Shown here one piece after another: positions 1 through 7,549 of a stretch of 33,851 nt of DNA. The notes beneath the pieces were generated by a model, which had not been told where the DNA came from, ran no database searches, and was given only the letters and a program-made list of their open reading frames with translations. The DNA is from an uncultured Bacilli bacterium (GTDB lineage Bacteria; Bacillota_I; Bacilli_A; RF39; UBA660). The position numbers and the translations under genes are program-made. Numbering within the stretch: position 1 is the first letter of the stretch; each line of letters starts with the position of its first letter. The DNA lies in NCBI GenBank assembly GCA_944350385.1, contig CALVOV010000011.1, forward strand, positions 1-33,851, given 5' to 3'.

Positions 1-849
1 ATTAAGAACTTTAACTTTATCTAAAATAATATCGACATTTTTATTGGATTCTTCGATATTATAATCGATATTCAAATAATCCAAAGGATATCCTTCGCCA
101 ACCATATCATCATAAATTTCTTTTATTTCTTTGATTCTTTTAGGAATAGCTTGTCGTGCCATAAATAAAACATCCGGCATTTCCTGAACAACAATTTCCA
201 TATGATCAATCATCTCATACAAGGCTTTAGTAATATGAACAACCTCTGGATAATCACTATTTTCCATCACTTTCTCAAAATCCAAAAATCTACGTTCGAT
301 ATTTTCTAATTGCAATTCAATTGCTTCCTGCATGTCTTCATACAATTCTTTATGATTTTGAAATTCCATATTCAAACTTCTATATTTTGCTTTTAATTTG
401 ATAACACTAGAACGATATTTTTCTTCACTTTTACCTAAATCCTTTATTTCATTCAAAAGATGTTGAGCACTTTCTCTCACTTTATATATTTCAATTTCTA
501 TCTTAGCAATTCGATAACCACAAGATTTATAATCTCTCTTATCCACATATAAATCTAAATCAATTAACATATCATCAATCTTTGATAACCTGTTTTCTTT
601 TAATTCAGTAAAACGATCTTGCCATCTATTGTATTTTTCTTCCATCCTATCATTTTTAATAATAGGTTCAACCCTTGATAACTCTAATAATACTGGAGTA
701 GAAGCAACCATATTACGTTGCACTTCCAAATCTTTTATTTTATTTCTATAAAACTTAAATCTAAGTTTTCTAACAACCTGAATAATAATTACAAGAGCAA
801 TAAAAACAAGAACAATAATAGAAGCATAAATTAAATATTGACCTTGCAT
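1..849 (-). CDS. ezrA: Septation ring formation regulator EzrA (N-terminal 283 residues, 3'-truncated by window)
   Basis: EzrA is a membrane-anchored spectrin-like protein that restrains FtsZ ring assembly and links division to wall synthesis in Bacilli. The reading frame is open from the ATG at 849-847 to the window edge, giving 283 residues without a stop; the C-terminal half is missing. Seen directly: a single N-terminal membrane segment at residues 4-23, then long charged helices rich in Glu and Lys. Residues near 50-65 (STPVLLELSRVEPI) and the later IPKRIKEIKEIYDDM region resemble the corresponding EzrA segments. A GAGGTG ribosome binding site precedes the ATG. It diverges from rpsD; ezrA and rpsD are also close neighbours in Bacillus subtilis. 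Identification is strong despite truncation. Confidence 0.92.
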   Translation of the reverse strand, partial: MQGQYLIYASIIVLVFIALVIIIQVVRKLRFKFYRNKIKDLEVQRNMVASTPVLLELSRVEPIIKNDRMEEKYNRWQDRFTELKENRLSKIDDMLIDLDLYVDKRDYKSCGYRIAKIEIEIYKVRESAQHLLNEIKDLGKSEEKYRSSVIKLKAKYRSLNMEFQNHKELYEDMQEAIELQLENIERRFLDFEKVMENSDYPEVVHITKALYEMIDHMEIVVQEMPDVLFMARQAIPKRIKEIKEIYDDMVGEGYPLDYLNIDYNIEESNKNVDIILDKVKVLN

Positions 850-964
850 ATACACACCTCTACATCTTATCAATCATATAACATAATTTTATCACAATAA
901 TATGACAATTTTCTACTATTTTAAAAAAATAATAAATATTTTATTTATAAATAAAAACAAATTC

Positions 965-993
965 TTGACTTATAAATAAATTTATCATATAAT
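965..993 (+). promoter_or_regulatory. Strong sigma-A-type promoter of rpsD
   Basis: TTGACT at 965-970, a 17 nt spacer and a perfect TATAAT at 988-993. Transcription should start near position 1000, leaving a leader of about 147 nt before rpsD. Confidence 0.85.
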
Positions 994-999
994 TAATAC

Positions 1000-1146
1000 T
1001 GCAAATTCCTTGAAACAGCGTGTTTAGAGTGGTTTAATGTGTTTTCAAAATTAAGTAGCAATAGCTGTTTATGTGAAAGAAAAACTCCCTAAGTTACGAC
1101 TAAACAATTCATGTGTTTTTGTAAAAATATAGAAGGAGGTATATCA
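1000..1146 (+). promoter_or_regulatory. rpsD 5' leader, candidate S4-binding autoregulatory RNA with pseudoknot
   Basis: The roughly 147 nt untranslated leader contains two perfect 7 bp helices that interleave: AAACAGC 1013-1019 with GCTGTTT 1064-1070, and TGTTTAG 1021-1027 with CTAAACA 1100-1106. The A-B-A'-B' order is a pseudoknot. Ribosomal protein S4 is known in Firmicutes to repress its own mRNA through a structured leader (the Rfam Ribosomal_S4 leader family), so this is the expected place for it. The match to that family is inferred from position and topology; no covariance search was run. The stretch 850-964 upstream holds only AT-rich spacer and the start region of ezrA. Confidence 0.7.
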
Positions 1147-1749
1147 ATGTCAAGATATACAGGTTCAAGTTACAAACAAGCTCGTCGTGTTGGTTTTTCA
1201 ATTTCTGAAACTGGTAAAGAATTAGCAAAACGTGAATTTGGTCCAGGACAACACGGAAATGCCCGTAAGGGAAAATTATCTGATTATGGTACACAATTAA
1301 AAGAAAAACAAAAAGTACGTTTCATGTATGGAGTTAGTGAAAGACAATTTAGAAAAACTTTCAACGAAGCTGAAAAAATGAAGGGTATCCAAGGTACTAA
1401 CTTCTTAAGATTGTTAGAATCAAGACTAGATAACTTAGTTTATAGAATTGGATTTGCATCTACTCGTCGTGGTGCAAGACAATTAGTTAATCATGGTCAT
1501 ATAACTGTTAATGGTAATAAAGTAGATATTCCATCTTATAGAGTTAAACCAGGAGATGTTATATCATTAAAAGATAAAGATAAGAGCTTAAAAGTAGTAA
1601 CTGAAGCATTAGAAAAAGTAACTCGTAGAGTTGATTTCATTACTTACGATGAAAGCAAAATGGAAGGTACTTATGTAAGAATGCCTGAAAGAAATGAATT
1701 AAATGCTGATATCAATGAAGCATTAATCGTTGAATTCTATAATAAGTAA
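1147..1749 (+). CDS. rpsD: Small ribosomal subunit protein S4 (uS4)
   Basis: S4 binds 16S rRNA early in 30S assembly and represses its own synthesis. The product is 200 residues, the usual length. The N-terminus [16 protein letters not shown] and the conserved GPGQHG segment are typical. There are no cysteines, so this is the zinc-free C-minus paralogue. The RNA-binding S4 domain lies around residues 90-150 ([19 protein letters not shown], then [10 protein letters not shown]). The ATG at 1147 is chosen because AGGAGG at 1134-1139 sits in front of it; an in-frame ATG at 1111 would add residues not seen in the family and place the start inside the leader. It is monocistronic and ends at a strong terminator. 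Confidence 0.98.
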   Translation: MSRYTGSSYKQARRVGFSISETGKELAKREFGPGQHGNARKGKLSDYGTQLKEKQKVRFMYGVSERQFRKTFNEAEKMKGIQGTNFLRLLESRLDNLVYRIGFASTRRGARQLVNHGHITVNGNKVDIPSYRVKPGDVISLKDKDKSLKVVTEALEKVTRRVDFITYDESKMEGTYVRMPERNELNADINEALIVEFYNK

Positions 1750-1750
1750 T

Positions 1751-1783
1751 AAAAAAAAGCATCAATAAAGATGCTTTTTTTAT
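1751..1783. terminator. Bidirectional terminator between rpsD and the histidine phosphatase gene
   Basis: Stem GCATC 1759-1763 and GATGC 1770-1774 with a 6 nt loop, flanked by an A-run on the left and a T-run on the right, so it works for the two convergent genes. Confidence 0.85.
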
Positions 1784-2325
1784 TCTTGTATTTCAAAAGT
1801 TTCACAATACAAATTTGGAATATCTATATCCAATAAATTAGAATTATAATCATGATTTAAAATCAAATGTCTTAATGCTCTAATCAAAGAAGCATGTGAA
1901 ACAATTAAAATTTTTTTGTTTTCACCTTTATATTTTTCTTTAATATCATTAAGAAAATCTTCCGCTCTTTTAAAAATTTCTTGAACCGGTTCTACACCTC
2001 TATCACTAGAGTTCAAATAATAATCCCAAAACTTCTTAGAGTCATAAAATTTTCTTGACATCCCTTCAAATTCACCCAAATTTCTTTCAATCAATCTATC
2101 ATCAGGAATAGTTAAAACACGATCTCCCACTAAAATAATTGCTGTCTCGACAGTTCTAAGCATTGGAGACATATAACAATAATCAAACTTTTCATTTTTC
2201 AATTTTTCTTTTAATTTTAAACATTGCCTTCTTCCAGAATCATTTAAAGAAGAATTTTTTCTTCCCTGACACACTTCTAAAAAATTTTGTTCAGTCATAG
2301 CATGTCTAACCAATGTTACTTTCAT
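1780..2325 (-). CDS. Histidine phosphatase family protein (phosphoglycerate mutase-like)
   Basis: Cytosolic phosphatase of the branch-1 histidine phosphatase superfamily. The phospho-accepting histidine is in LVRHAMTEQN (residues 5-14; the usual RHG is RHA here), the acidic residue in ERNLGEFEGM, and the second catalytic histidine in VSHASLIRAL. At 181 residues it is shorter than true glycolytic phosphoglycerate mutase (about 230-250), so a small-molecule phosphatase is more likely; the substrate cannot be read from sequence. Start supported by a GGGGGT ribosome binding site. It lies 1 nt downstream of the membrane-anchored repeat protein gene and is probably co-transcribed with it. Confidence 0.88.
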   Translation of the reverse strand: MKVTLVRHAMTEQNFLEVCQGRKNSSLNDSGRRQCLKLKEKLKNEKFDYCYMSPMLRTVETAIILVGDRVLTIPDDRLIERNLGEFEGMSRKFYDSKKFWDYYLNSSDRGVEPVQEIFKRAEDFLNDIKEKYKGENKKILIVSHASLIRALRHLILNHDYNSNLLDIDIPNLYCETFEIQE

Positions 2326-2326
2326 A

Positions 2327-3520
2327 TTATACCCCCATACTTTTCAAAGAAGTACTGAATAAAAACAACTTAGAGCTGACATTTTCTGAACTAATTTTTG
2401 AATTACCAATAATAGCATATTTGTTATCATATACTTTTACATCTTTAAAAGAAAAATTACGATCAGTGGAATATTTAACAATATTTAACTCCCTTAACTC
2501 AAAATTATATTTTCCAATAACCCCTTCACTATAAAGCTCATCATTAACATTAGTAAACGAATTACCAATAACAATAACATTACCTAAAGAATCATTAATT
2601 ATTTTATCAAAAGAAACATTATTATATTTTTGATAATTAATTTCATTTAAATACGTTCCATCTAGATTGTATCGTACAACTAAGCCATTTATATTATTAT
2701 TATTAATTTTTCCACCACATAGATATAAATAATTATTATAAAAACTTAATGACATAAAACCATTTTCGTCCATATTATTATAATAAACATTATTTATAAG
2801 TTGCCCATCAGTATCAAAAATAGATAAAATTCCTATACCATTATCAACACCTACTGCATAAATATAATTATTATAAAAAGCTACATCATTATATACTGCA
2901 TAAGTATTTCCAGAATATCTTCTCCAAACTTCATTTCCATCTGCAGCATATTTTATTAAAACAGCACCTGATTCATCAGTATTAAGATTAACAGCTTTTC
3001 CACAAACTATATAACCATCATTTACCTTAGCAACAGCCTTATAATTTGAATTACTGTTAACTTGAAAATCAGTTTCAAAAATAACATTACCACTAAGATC
3101 ATACTTGACAATTAATGCCGTTCTAGTACCATTTTTTACATCACTCTTCGTAGCCTCATAATTTCCTACAGCAACGTACCCGTTGCCATCAAATAGCACA
3201 TCATTATAAACTGAACTATAACCCTTATTATATACCTTCTCTAAAATTTTAGTTCTAGAAGAATCATAAACAGAAATTCTTGCTTTCTCCAAATCACTAT
3301 TATTATGATTATTACTACCAACAACAACATAATAATTGTCGTTTAAAATATCAAAAGAGTTACTAAAATCTAAATAAACAGGGTCTTTTCTCTCTAACAC
3401 TTTAGGTTCAGGTTCATTATTAAAAAAATAGATAGAAAAACTAATAACAATCAAAGCAACTACATTAATAAAAATAAATCGCAATATTTTTTGATTTTTT
3501 TTCTCCACTATATACACCAT
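2327..3520 (-). CDS. Membrane-anchored extracytoplasmic protein with beta-propeller-like repeats, function unknown
   Basis: 397 residues. A short basic N-terminus is followed by one membrane segment (about residues 14-31, FIFINVVALIVISFSIYFF), so most of the protein is probably outside the cell. The exported part has imperfect repeats of about 45-55 residues with a G-[YN]-[IV]-V-x-G type strand, for example GYVAVGNYEA, GYIVCGKAV, YIYAVGVDNG, YLYLCGGKI and VIVIGNSFT, each followed by a strand like ALIVKYDLSGNVIFE. This spacing suggests a beta-propeller; the fold is inferred. No catalytic motif is visible. It precedes the histidine phosphatase gene by 1 nt. The ATG at 3520 has only a weak purine-rich site; a downstream GTG is possible but would shorten the cytosolic tail only slightly. 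Confidence 0.7.
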   Translation of the reverse strand: MVYIVEKKNQKILRFIFINVVALIVISFSIYFFNNEPEPKVLERKDPVYLDFSNSFDILNDNYYVVVGSNNHNNSDLEKARISVYDSSRTKILEKVYNKGYSSVYNDVLFDGNGYVAVGNYEATKSDVKNGTRTALIVKYDLSGNVIFETDFQVNSNSNYKAVAKVNDGYIVCGKAVNLNTDESGAVLIKYAADGNEVWRRYSGNTYAVYNDVAFYNNYIYAVGVDNGIGILSIFDTDGQLINNVYYNNMDENGFMSLSFYNNYLYLCGGKINNNNINGLVVRYNLDGTYLNEINYQKYNNVSFDKIINDSLGNVIVIGNSFTNVNDELYSEGVIGKYNFELRELNIVKYSTDRNFSFKDVKVYDNKYAIIGNSKISSENVSSKLFLFSTSLKSMGV

Positions 3521-3554
3521 TCTTTCAACTTAATTTTATCAAAAAAGAAAAATT

Positions 3555-3590
3555 AAAAAAAGGTTTTGACAAAAATTCAAACAACCTTTT
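3555..3590 (-). terminator. Terminator downstream of tyrS
   Basis: On the minus strand AAAGGTT (3589-3583) pairs with AACCTTT (3565-3559), extended by TTGA/TCAA after a small bulge, followed by a T-rich tail (3558-3551). It ends the CYTH-tyrS operon. Confidence 0.75.
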
Positions 3591-3604
3591 CTACTCTTTA
3601 CTAT

Positions 3605-4837
3605 CTAATTGTAAATACCAAGAAAATATTTTTTCTTTCCTCTACGTATGATTAAATATTTATCATGTAAACAAAGTTCTTTTTTTACCAAAAAATTTAA
3701 ATCTGTAACTTTGTCACCATTAAATGTAATAGAACCATTTTGAATAAATTCTCTAGCTTCTCTCTTACTAGAGCAAGAACCAGATTCAACCAATAAATCG
3801 ACGATATTTTTATCTTCACTTATTTCAAATGGTTTTAATCCAGAAAAAGCAGATTTAATTTCTTTTTCAGTAAAAGACTTAACATTACCATTAAATAAAG
3901 ATTCACTTATTTTTAAAGCCTCTTCATAACTTTCCTTACCATGAAGATCAGTAATTATTTCACGAGCCAAAATTTTATGAGCTTCTCTTGCTCCAGGATT
4001 TTCAAGATGCCTTTTTTCTATTTCTTTTATTTCTTCAACACTTAAGAAAGTAAAGATTTTTAAATAAGAAATAACCATCTCATCATCAACATTTATTAAG
4101 TATTGATATAATTCATAACTAGAAGTTTTATTTTCATCTAACCACAAAGCATTTCCTTCACTCTTACCAAACTTTTTACCATCCTTGTCTGTTACAAGTG
4201 GCATGGTAAAAGCATAAACATCTTTACCCAATTTCTTTTTAATTAAATCAATACCTGTAGTAATATTTCCCCATTGATCAGAGCCTGCCACTTGCATAAT
4301 ACAATTCTTATTTTGATATAGCCATAAAAAATCATATCCTTGTATTAATGTATATGCAAATTCAGCAAAAGTTATACCAGATTCCAATCTTCTTTTAATT
4401 ATATCTTTATTTAATAAATAATTTACAGTTATATACTTACCAACATCCCTTAGAACATCTGTATATTCATAGCCTTTAAACCAATCATAGTTATTAACAA
4501 CTTCTACATTACCATTCATAATTTTAGTAACTTGTTTCTTTAAAGATTCTAAATTGTGATTTAATTTTTCTTTAGAAATAATCTCACGCTCAGCTGTAGG
4601 TCTAGGATCACCAATCAATCCAGTAGCCCCACCGACCAGCAAAATAGGATGATGTCCAGCTTTTGCTAATCGTTTTGCCATAATTAAAGAAGAATAATGT
4701 CCTAAATGTAAGCTATCAGCAGTAGGATCGGTTCCCCAATAGAAAGTAACGCACTCATTATTTAATTTATCAGCTAAATCATCTCCAGCTTCATCTTTAA
4801 TTAGTCCTCTCCATTTTAATTCATCATAAAATTTCAT
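3605..4837 (-). CDS. tyrS: Tyrosyl-tRNA synthetase
   Basis: Class I synthetase that charges tRNA-Tyr in the cytosol. 410 residues, within the usual range. HIGH-type motif HLGH at residues 44-47, tyrosine-binding YTLIQGYDF at 162-170, GSDQWGNI at 185-192, and the KMSKS-type loop KFGKS at 222-226, which is the common TyrS form. An S4-like RNA-binding domain occupies about residues 345-405 (SSKREAREFIQNGSI). A strong GGAGGAGG site supports the start. The gene overlaps the upstream CYTH gene by 4 nt, so translation is probably coupled, and both lie under the tyrosine T-box at 5394-5600. Confidence 0.98.
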   Translation of the reverse strand: MKFYDELKWRGLIKDEAGDDLADKLNNECVTFYWGTDPTADSLHLGHYSSLIMAKRLAKAGHHPILLVGGATGLIGDPRPTAEREIISKEKLNHNLESLKKQVTKIMNGNVEVVNNYDWFKGYEYTDVLRDVGKYITVNYLLNKDIIKRRLESGITFAEFAYTLIQGYDFLWLYQNKNCIMQVAGSDQWGNITTGIDLIKKKLGKDVYAFTMPLVTDKDGKKFGKSEGNALWLDENKTSSYELYQYLINVDDEMVISYLKIFTFLSVEEIKEIEKRHLENPGAREAHKILAREIITDLHGKESYEEALKISESLFNGNVKSFTEKEIKSAFSGLKPFEISEDKNIVDLLVESGSCSSKREAREFIQNGSITFNGDKVTDLNFLVKKELCLHDKYLIIRRGKKKYFLGIYN

Positions 4838-5379
4838 TTTCTTTCCTCCTCCAATAATAAATTATATATTTCACTTAATGTATAACCATAACTTTGATAT
4901 ATTCCTTCAACATCTTTAGTTGTTATATCACTTTTTGAAATTCCCAAATTAGAAATAATGTCATAGATAGCCTTTTCTGAAGGACCTTCTATCTCTAAAT
5001 ATGTCGGAATATGTGGCCAATAATCAATATCTATCTCAACACCATTCAAACTATATTGAATTCTTCTATTTTCTTGATATCCTTTAGCTTCATATCCCAA
5101 ATCTTTTAAAATTAAATTACACTTTTCAAAATCACTTACTTCAATTTCCAATTCTTGTGTACCATCAATTTCACTAGAAACCAAATTTTTGATAGTTAAT
5201 GTAGTTTTCAATCCATTAGTCCTTAATCTTATCCATTTTCCATCAACTTTAGGTATAAAATCATAAACATATCTTCTTTGCAAACAATCCCACTCAAATT
5301 TTGCTCCTACTTCTTCAAGTTTATTTTTAATAGAATCTACATCTATTTCTAAAATCCTAACTTCATATTCTGTGTGCAT
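4834..5379 (-). CDS. CYTH domain protein (class IV adenylate cyclase / triphosphate-binding tunnel family)
   Basis: 181 residues covering one CYTH (triphosphate tunnel metalloenzyme) domain. Seen: the N-terminal alternating acidic motif EYEVR at residues 4-8, a RRYVYDF strand, the basic strand WIRLRTNG, LTIK, the acidic ELEIEVSDF strand, ENRRIQYS, and the closing acidic patch EIDIDYWPHIPTYLEIEG. The alternating Glu/Arg/Lys residues bind a triphosphate and metal in this family. Members are triphosphatases, thiamine-triphosphatases or CyaB-type cyclases; the substrate here is undetermined. Start supported by GGAGGTG. It is the first gene after the tyrosine T-box and overlaps tyrS by 4 nt, an unexpected placement suggesting tyrosine-responsive expression. 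Confidence 0.88.
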   Translation of the reverse strand: MHTEYEVRILEIDVDSIKNKLEEVGAKFEWDCLQRRYVYDFIPKVDGKWIRLRTNGLKTTLTIKNLVSSEIDGTQELEIEVSDFEKCNLILKDLGYEAKGYQENRRIQYSLNGVEIDIDYWPHIPTYLEIEGPSEKAIYDIISNLGISKSDITTKDVEGIYQSYGYTLSEIYNLLLEEERK

Positions 5380-5393
5380 AATTCACCTCCCAA

Positions 5394-5600
5394 AACAAAA
5401 GACTCTCATCCTATAAGGACGAGAGTCTCGTGGTACCACCTTAATTCGTAAGTAAAACTTACCTCAATATCTTAACGCGATTAACGTTTTTTCTCAAAAT
5501 AATGTAATTTCAAAAATTATTTTTCTCAGTTTCCACCAAACCACTAAGTCTCTTAAAATTAAATAATTTTTTACTTATTTATTTCTCATCGAAAACATAG
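5394..5600 (-). promoter_or_regulatory. T-box riboswitch (tyrosine specificity) of the CYTH-tyrS operon
   Basis: On the minus strand the T-box AAGGTGGTACCACG (5442-5429) is followed directly by an intrinsic terminator whose 12 nt arms are 5428-5417 and 5411-5400 with a T-rich tail. Upstream, a Stem I distal loop of the GGTTTGGTGGAAACTGAG type lies near 5540-5523. On the descending side of Stem I a UAC triplet (5506-5504) is placed as the specifier codon, followed by A. UAC is Tyr, agreeing with tyrS downstream. Uncharged tRNA-Tyr should stabilise the antiterminator and allow transcription of the CYTH gene and tyrS. Outer boundaries are approximate. Confidence 0.93.
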
Positions 5601-5604
5601 CATT

Positions 5605-5632
5605 ATTATATCACAATTTACGATAAAGTAAA
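5605..5632 (-). promoter_or_regulatory. Promoter of the tyrosine T-box transcript
   Basis: Minus-strand TATAAT at 5610-5605 with TTTACT at 5632-5627, spacer 16 nt. It lies just after the ytxH-like gene and before the T-box leader. Confidence 0.65.
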
Positions 5633-5636
5633 GATT

Positions 5637-6053
5637 TTATTTATTTTCTTTTTTTTCTAACTTTTTTAATACTTCTTTAGTTACATCAACAGCTTTTAAA
5701 CGAACTTCTTCTGCTGCATCACGTAAAATTGGAGTTCCTTTATCAATAGATAAATTTACCAATTCCTGAGTTTTATCTTTTAATTGAGCTGATTTTTCTT
5801 TAGCAATTTCAAGGACTTTTTCTTTATCTAAATTAGCAATTTCAACTTTCAAATCTTCTACTTTATTTAAAAATTCTGCTTTTACTTCTTGAACATCAAT
5901 TTGTTTAGCTTGTTCAACTAAATCGTTAATTTTCTCTTTTAATTCTTTTCTTGTTTCACTACCTTTTTTTGGAGCAAACAACAACCCTAAACTAGCACCA
6001 ATAGCAGCACCAATAACAAACTTTCCTAAACCAGATCCTTTTTCCTTACTCAT
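5637..6053 (-). CDS. YtxH-like protein
   Basis: 138 residues from the preferred start. The N-terminus has a glycine- and alanine-rich hydrophobic helix followed by a basic patch (KFVIGAAIGASLGLLFAPKK), the signature of YtxH-domain proteins, then a long amphipathic charged helical region (about residues 30-137). In Bacillus the ytxGHJ genes belong to the general stress response, but the molecular role is not known. The ATG at 6053 is chosen because GAGGAGG lies in front of it; longer in-frame starts up to 6122 would add residues read through the overlapping upstream gene. It overlaps the DUF948 gene by 8 nt, matching the ytxG-ytxH order. Confidence 0.85.
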   Translation of the reverse strand: MSKEKGSGLGKFVIGAAIGASLGLLFAPKKGSETRKELKEKINDLVEQAKQIDVQEVKAEFLNKVEDLKVEIANLDKEKVLEIAKEKSAQLKDKTQELVNLSIDKGTPILRDAAEEVRLKAVDVTKEVLKKLEKKENK

Positions 6054-6342
6054 TATAATCATCCTCCTCATATTTTTTATTTTTATTAATAAATCTTGAT
6101 AAAACTGTATTAACAGCACCAAAGATTGTATTACCTATTCCTACAATACTATCAGATGTCTTATCTATAATAGAAAAAGCAGTATTTAAAGAATCAACTT
6201 TATCCTCTATATTATCTACCAATCTATCAACTTTATCTAATACTCCTATAAATTTTATGCTTAGTACAATTAAAATTATTAATAAAACAATCGCACAAAT
6301 ATATAAAAGCATTGGTAAAAAAATATTCACTAAATCAACCAT
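6046..6342 (-). CDS. DUF948 (YtxG-like) membrane protein
   Basis: 98 residues. One N-terminal membrane helix (about residues 8-32, rich in Leu, Ile and Val) is followed by an amphipathic coiled-coil-like stretch (VDRLVDNIEDKVDSLNTAF) and a short acidic tail (KYEEDDYNE). Length, topology and position directly before a YtxH gene match the DUF948/YtxG family of Bacillota. Function is unknown; in Bacillus the neighbour order is associated with general stress. AGGAGG at the correct distance supports the start. Third gene of the operon that starts near 8236. Confidence 0.8.
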   Translation of the reverse strand: MVDLVNIFLPMLLYICAIVLLIILIVLSIKFIGVLDKVDRLVDNIEDKVDSLNTAFSIIDKTSDSIVGIGNTIFGAVNTVLSRFINKNKKYEEDDYNE

Positions 6343-6353
6343 ATATTATCCTC

Positions 6354-7535
6354 CTATTTTTCAACATACATTGAATCAATTAAGTCAAACAAATTATCAT
6401 CATTCTCTACATCAACAGAATCTTCTTTCTTATCAGAACTATCGTTAAACTTATCATCAAGTTTATCTTCTTTATCTTTTTTTTCCTCTTCTAAAATTTC
6501 TTCTTCATGTCTTTTTTTGTTAATACTATCTTCATTTTTATTTATCTCAAATAATTCAGGTTTTTCATCATAATTATCCTTAACACGTCTACCAGTAGCT
6601 TTTTCTTTACTAGCATCAACATAATCAACATTATATTCTAATCCTAAATCTTGAAAATATTCTAAAGCATCACCCATAGTAATTTCTTTGACTGATGGTT
6701 TATCACCATCTTTACTTAAGTCAACTAATAAATTGTCATCGTCTTCATCATCATCTTCTTCAAACATTACCTTATTGTTTTCTTCTTCAAGAACTTCTTG
6801 TCTCTTTTTTTCAACAATACCATAAGCCTTATTTCTAACATCATCGACAGTAACATTATCTTTATTGTTAGAATAAGTAGAATAAGATTTTAAATGAACT
6901 TCTTTTTTTTCTTTTACATCCTCCTTCTTATAATTTTTATCTAAAACTCCATAGATTGGTGAAATTATTGGAGAAGGTTTGAATCCAGTTTTTGTCTCTT
7001 TCTTTTCATATGCTTTTCCATATTCTTGTACTAAAGATTTGCTAGATTCATCTATACCATAAGGAGCTTTTTCGTGTACTTCTTGTCTATATATAACTCT
7101 TTCTTCAACTTTTGGTGTTGCATTATTGTACGCACTATAGTATTTATCTTGCTCATAAGATTCTGTTTCATACCTACTTTCTTCTCTATTAGTAGGATAT
7201 TCTTCCTCAACTTTAAAGTCATTATCATTCATTACTTTAAAAGCAGGATGCTTTTCCTCTGCAGAAACAATAGGAGGTTCAATTGAAATATCATCTTGAA
7301 TTTGAGTTTCAGCTGCTCTACTATCAAAATTCTCTACATTTTTGTCTTCTCTTATTTCCCTTGTTTCTTTATTTCTATCCTTTTTAGGATTTGATAAAAT
7401 AACTTTTTTAGCAATTGGTTTATCTATACTTTTATCATTTTTATTTTGTTTATCTTTTTCTTTTCCTTCATCATTTTTTACTTCAACATACTCTACTTCA
7501 AATAAAGCATTTTTAATTGCATCAACAATTTTCAT
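6354..7535 (-). CDS. Acidic, largely disordered protein with short conserved-looking motifs, function unknown
   Basis: 393 residues, dominated by Lys, Glu, Asp and Asn, with low-complexity stretches (EEDDDEDDD at 259-267) and no signal peptide or membrane segment. Three islands look ordered: an N-terminal amphipathic segment MKIVDAIKNALFEVEYVEV, comparable in character to the membrane-targeting start of SepF; a proline-containing PSPIISPIYGVLDK at 187-200; and a hydrophobic helix near 286-306 (ITMGDALEYFQDLGLEYN). The C-terminus ends in LFDLIDSMYVEK. Such architecture suggests a cytosolic scaffold with linear binding motifs, but this is inference. It is 14 nt downstream of the lipoprotein gene and 11 nt upstream of the DUF948 gene. 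GAGGTGG supports the start. Confidence 0.7.
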   Translation of the reverse strand: MKIVDAIKNALFEVEYVEVKNDEGKEKDKQNKNDKSIDKPIAKKVILSNPKKDRNKETREIREDKNVENFDSRAAETQIQDDISIEPPIVSAEEKHPAFKVMNDNDFKVEEEYPTNREESRYETESYEQDKYYSAYNNATPKVEERVIYRQEVHEKAPYGIDESSKSLVQEYGKAYEKKETKTGFKPSPIISPIYGVLDKNYKKEDVKEKKEVHLKSYSTYSNNKDNVTVDDVRNKAYGIVEKKRQEVLEEENNKVMFEEDDDEDDDNLLVDLSKDGDKPSVKEITMGDALEYFQDLGLEYNVDYVDASKEKATGRRVKDNYDEKPELFEINKNEDSINKKRHEEEILEEEKKDKEDKLDDKFNDSSDKKEDSVDVENDDNLFDLIDSMYVEK

Positions 7536-7549
7536 GAGTCCACCTCTTT

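Noticed and set aside
1111-1146. In-frame upstream ATG extending rpsD by 12 residues
   Set aside because: The AGGAGG at 1134-1139 belongs to the ATG at 1147, whose product has the normal S4 N-terminus; the extension is leader RNA.
6740-6765. GAA/GAT-rich stretch in the acidic protein as a DNA repeat
   Set aside because: It is explained by the coded EEDDDEDDD tract and shows no regular unit beyond codons.
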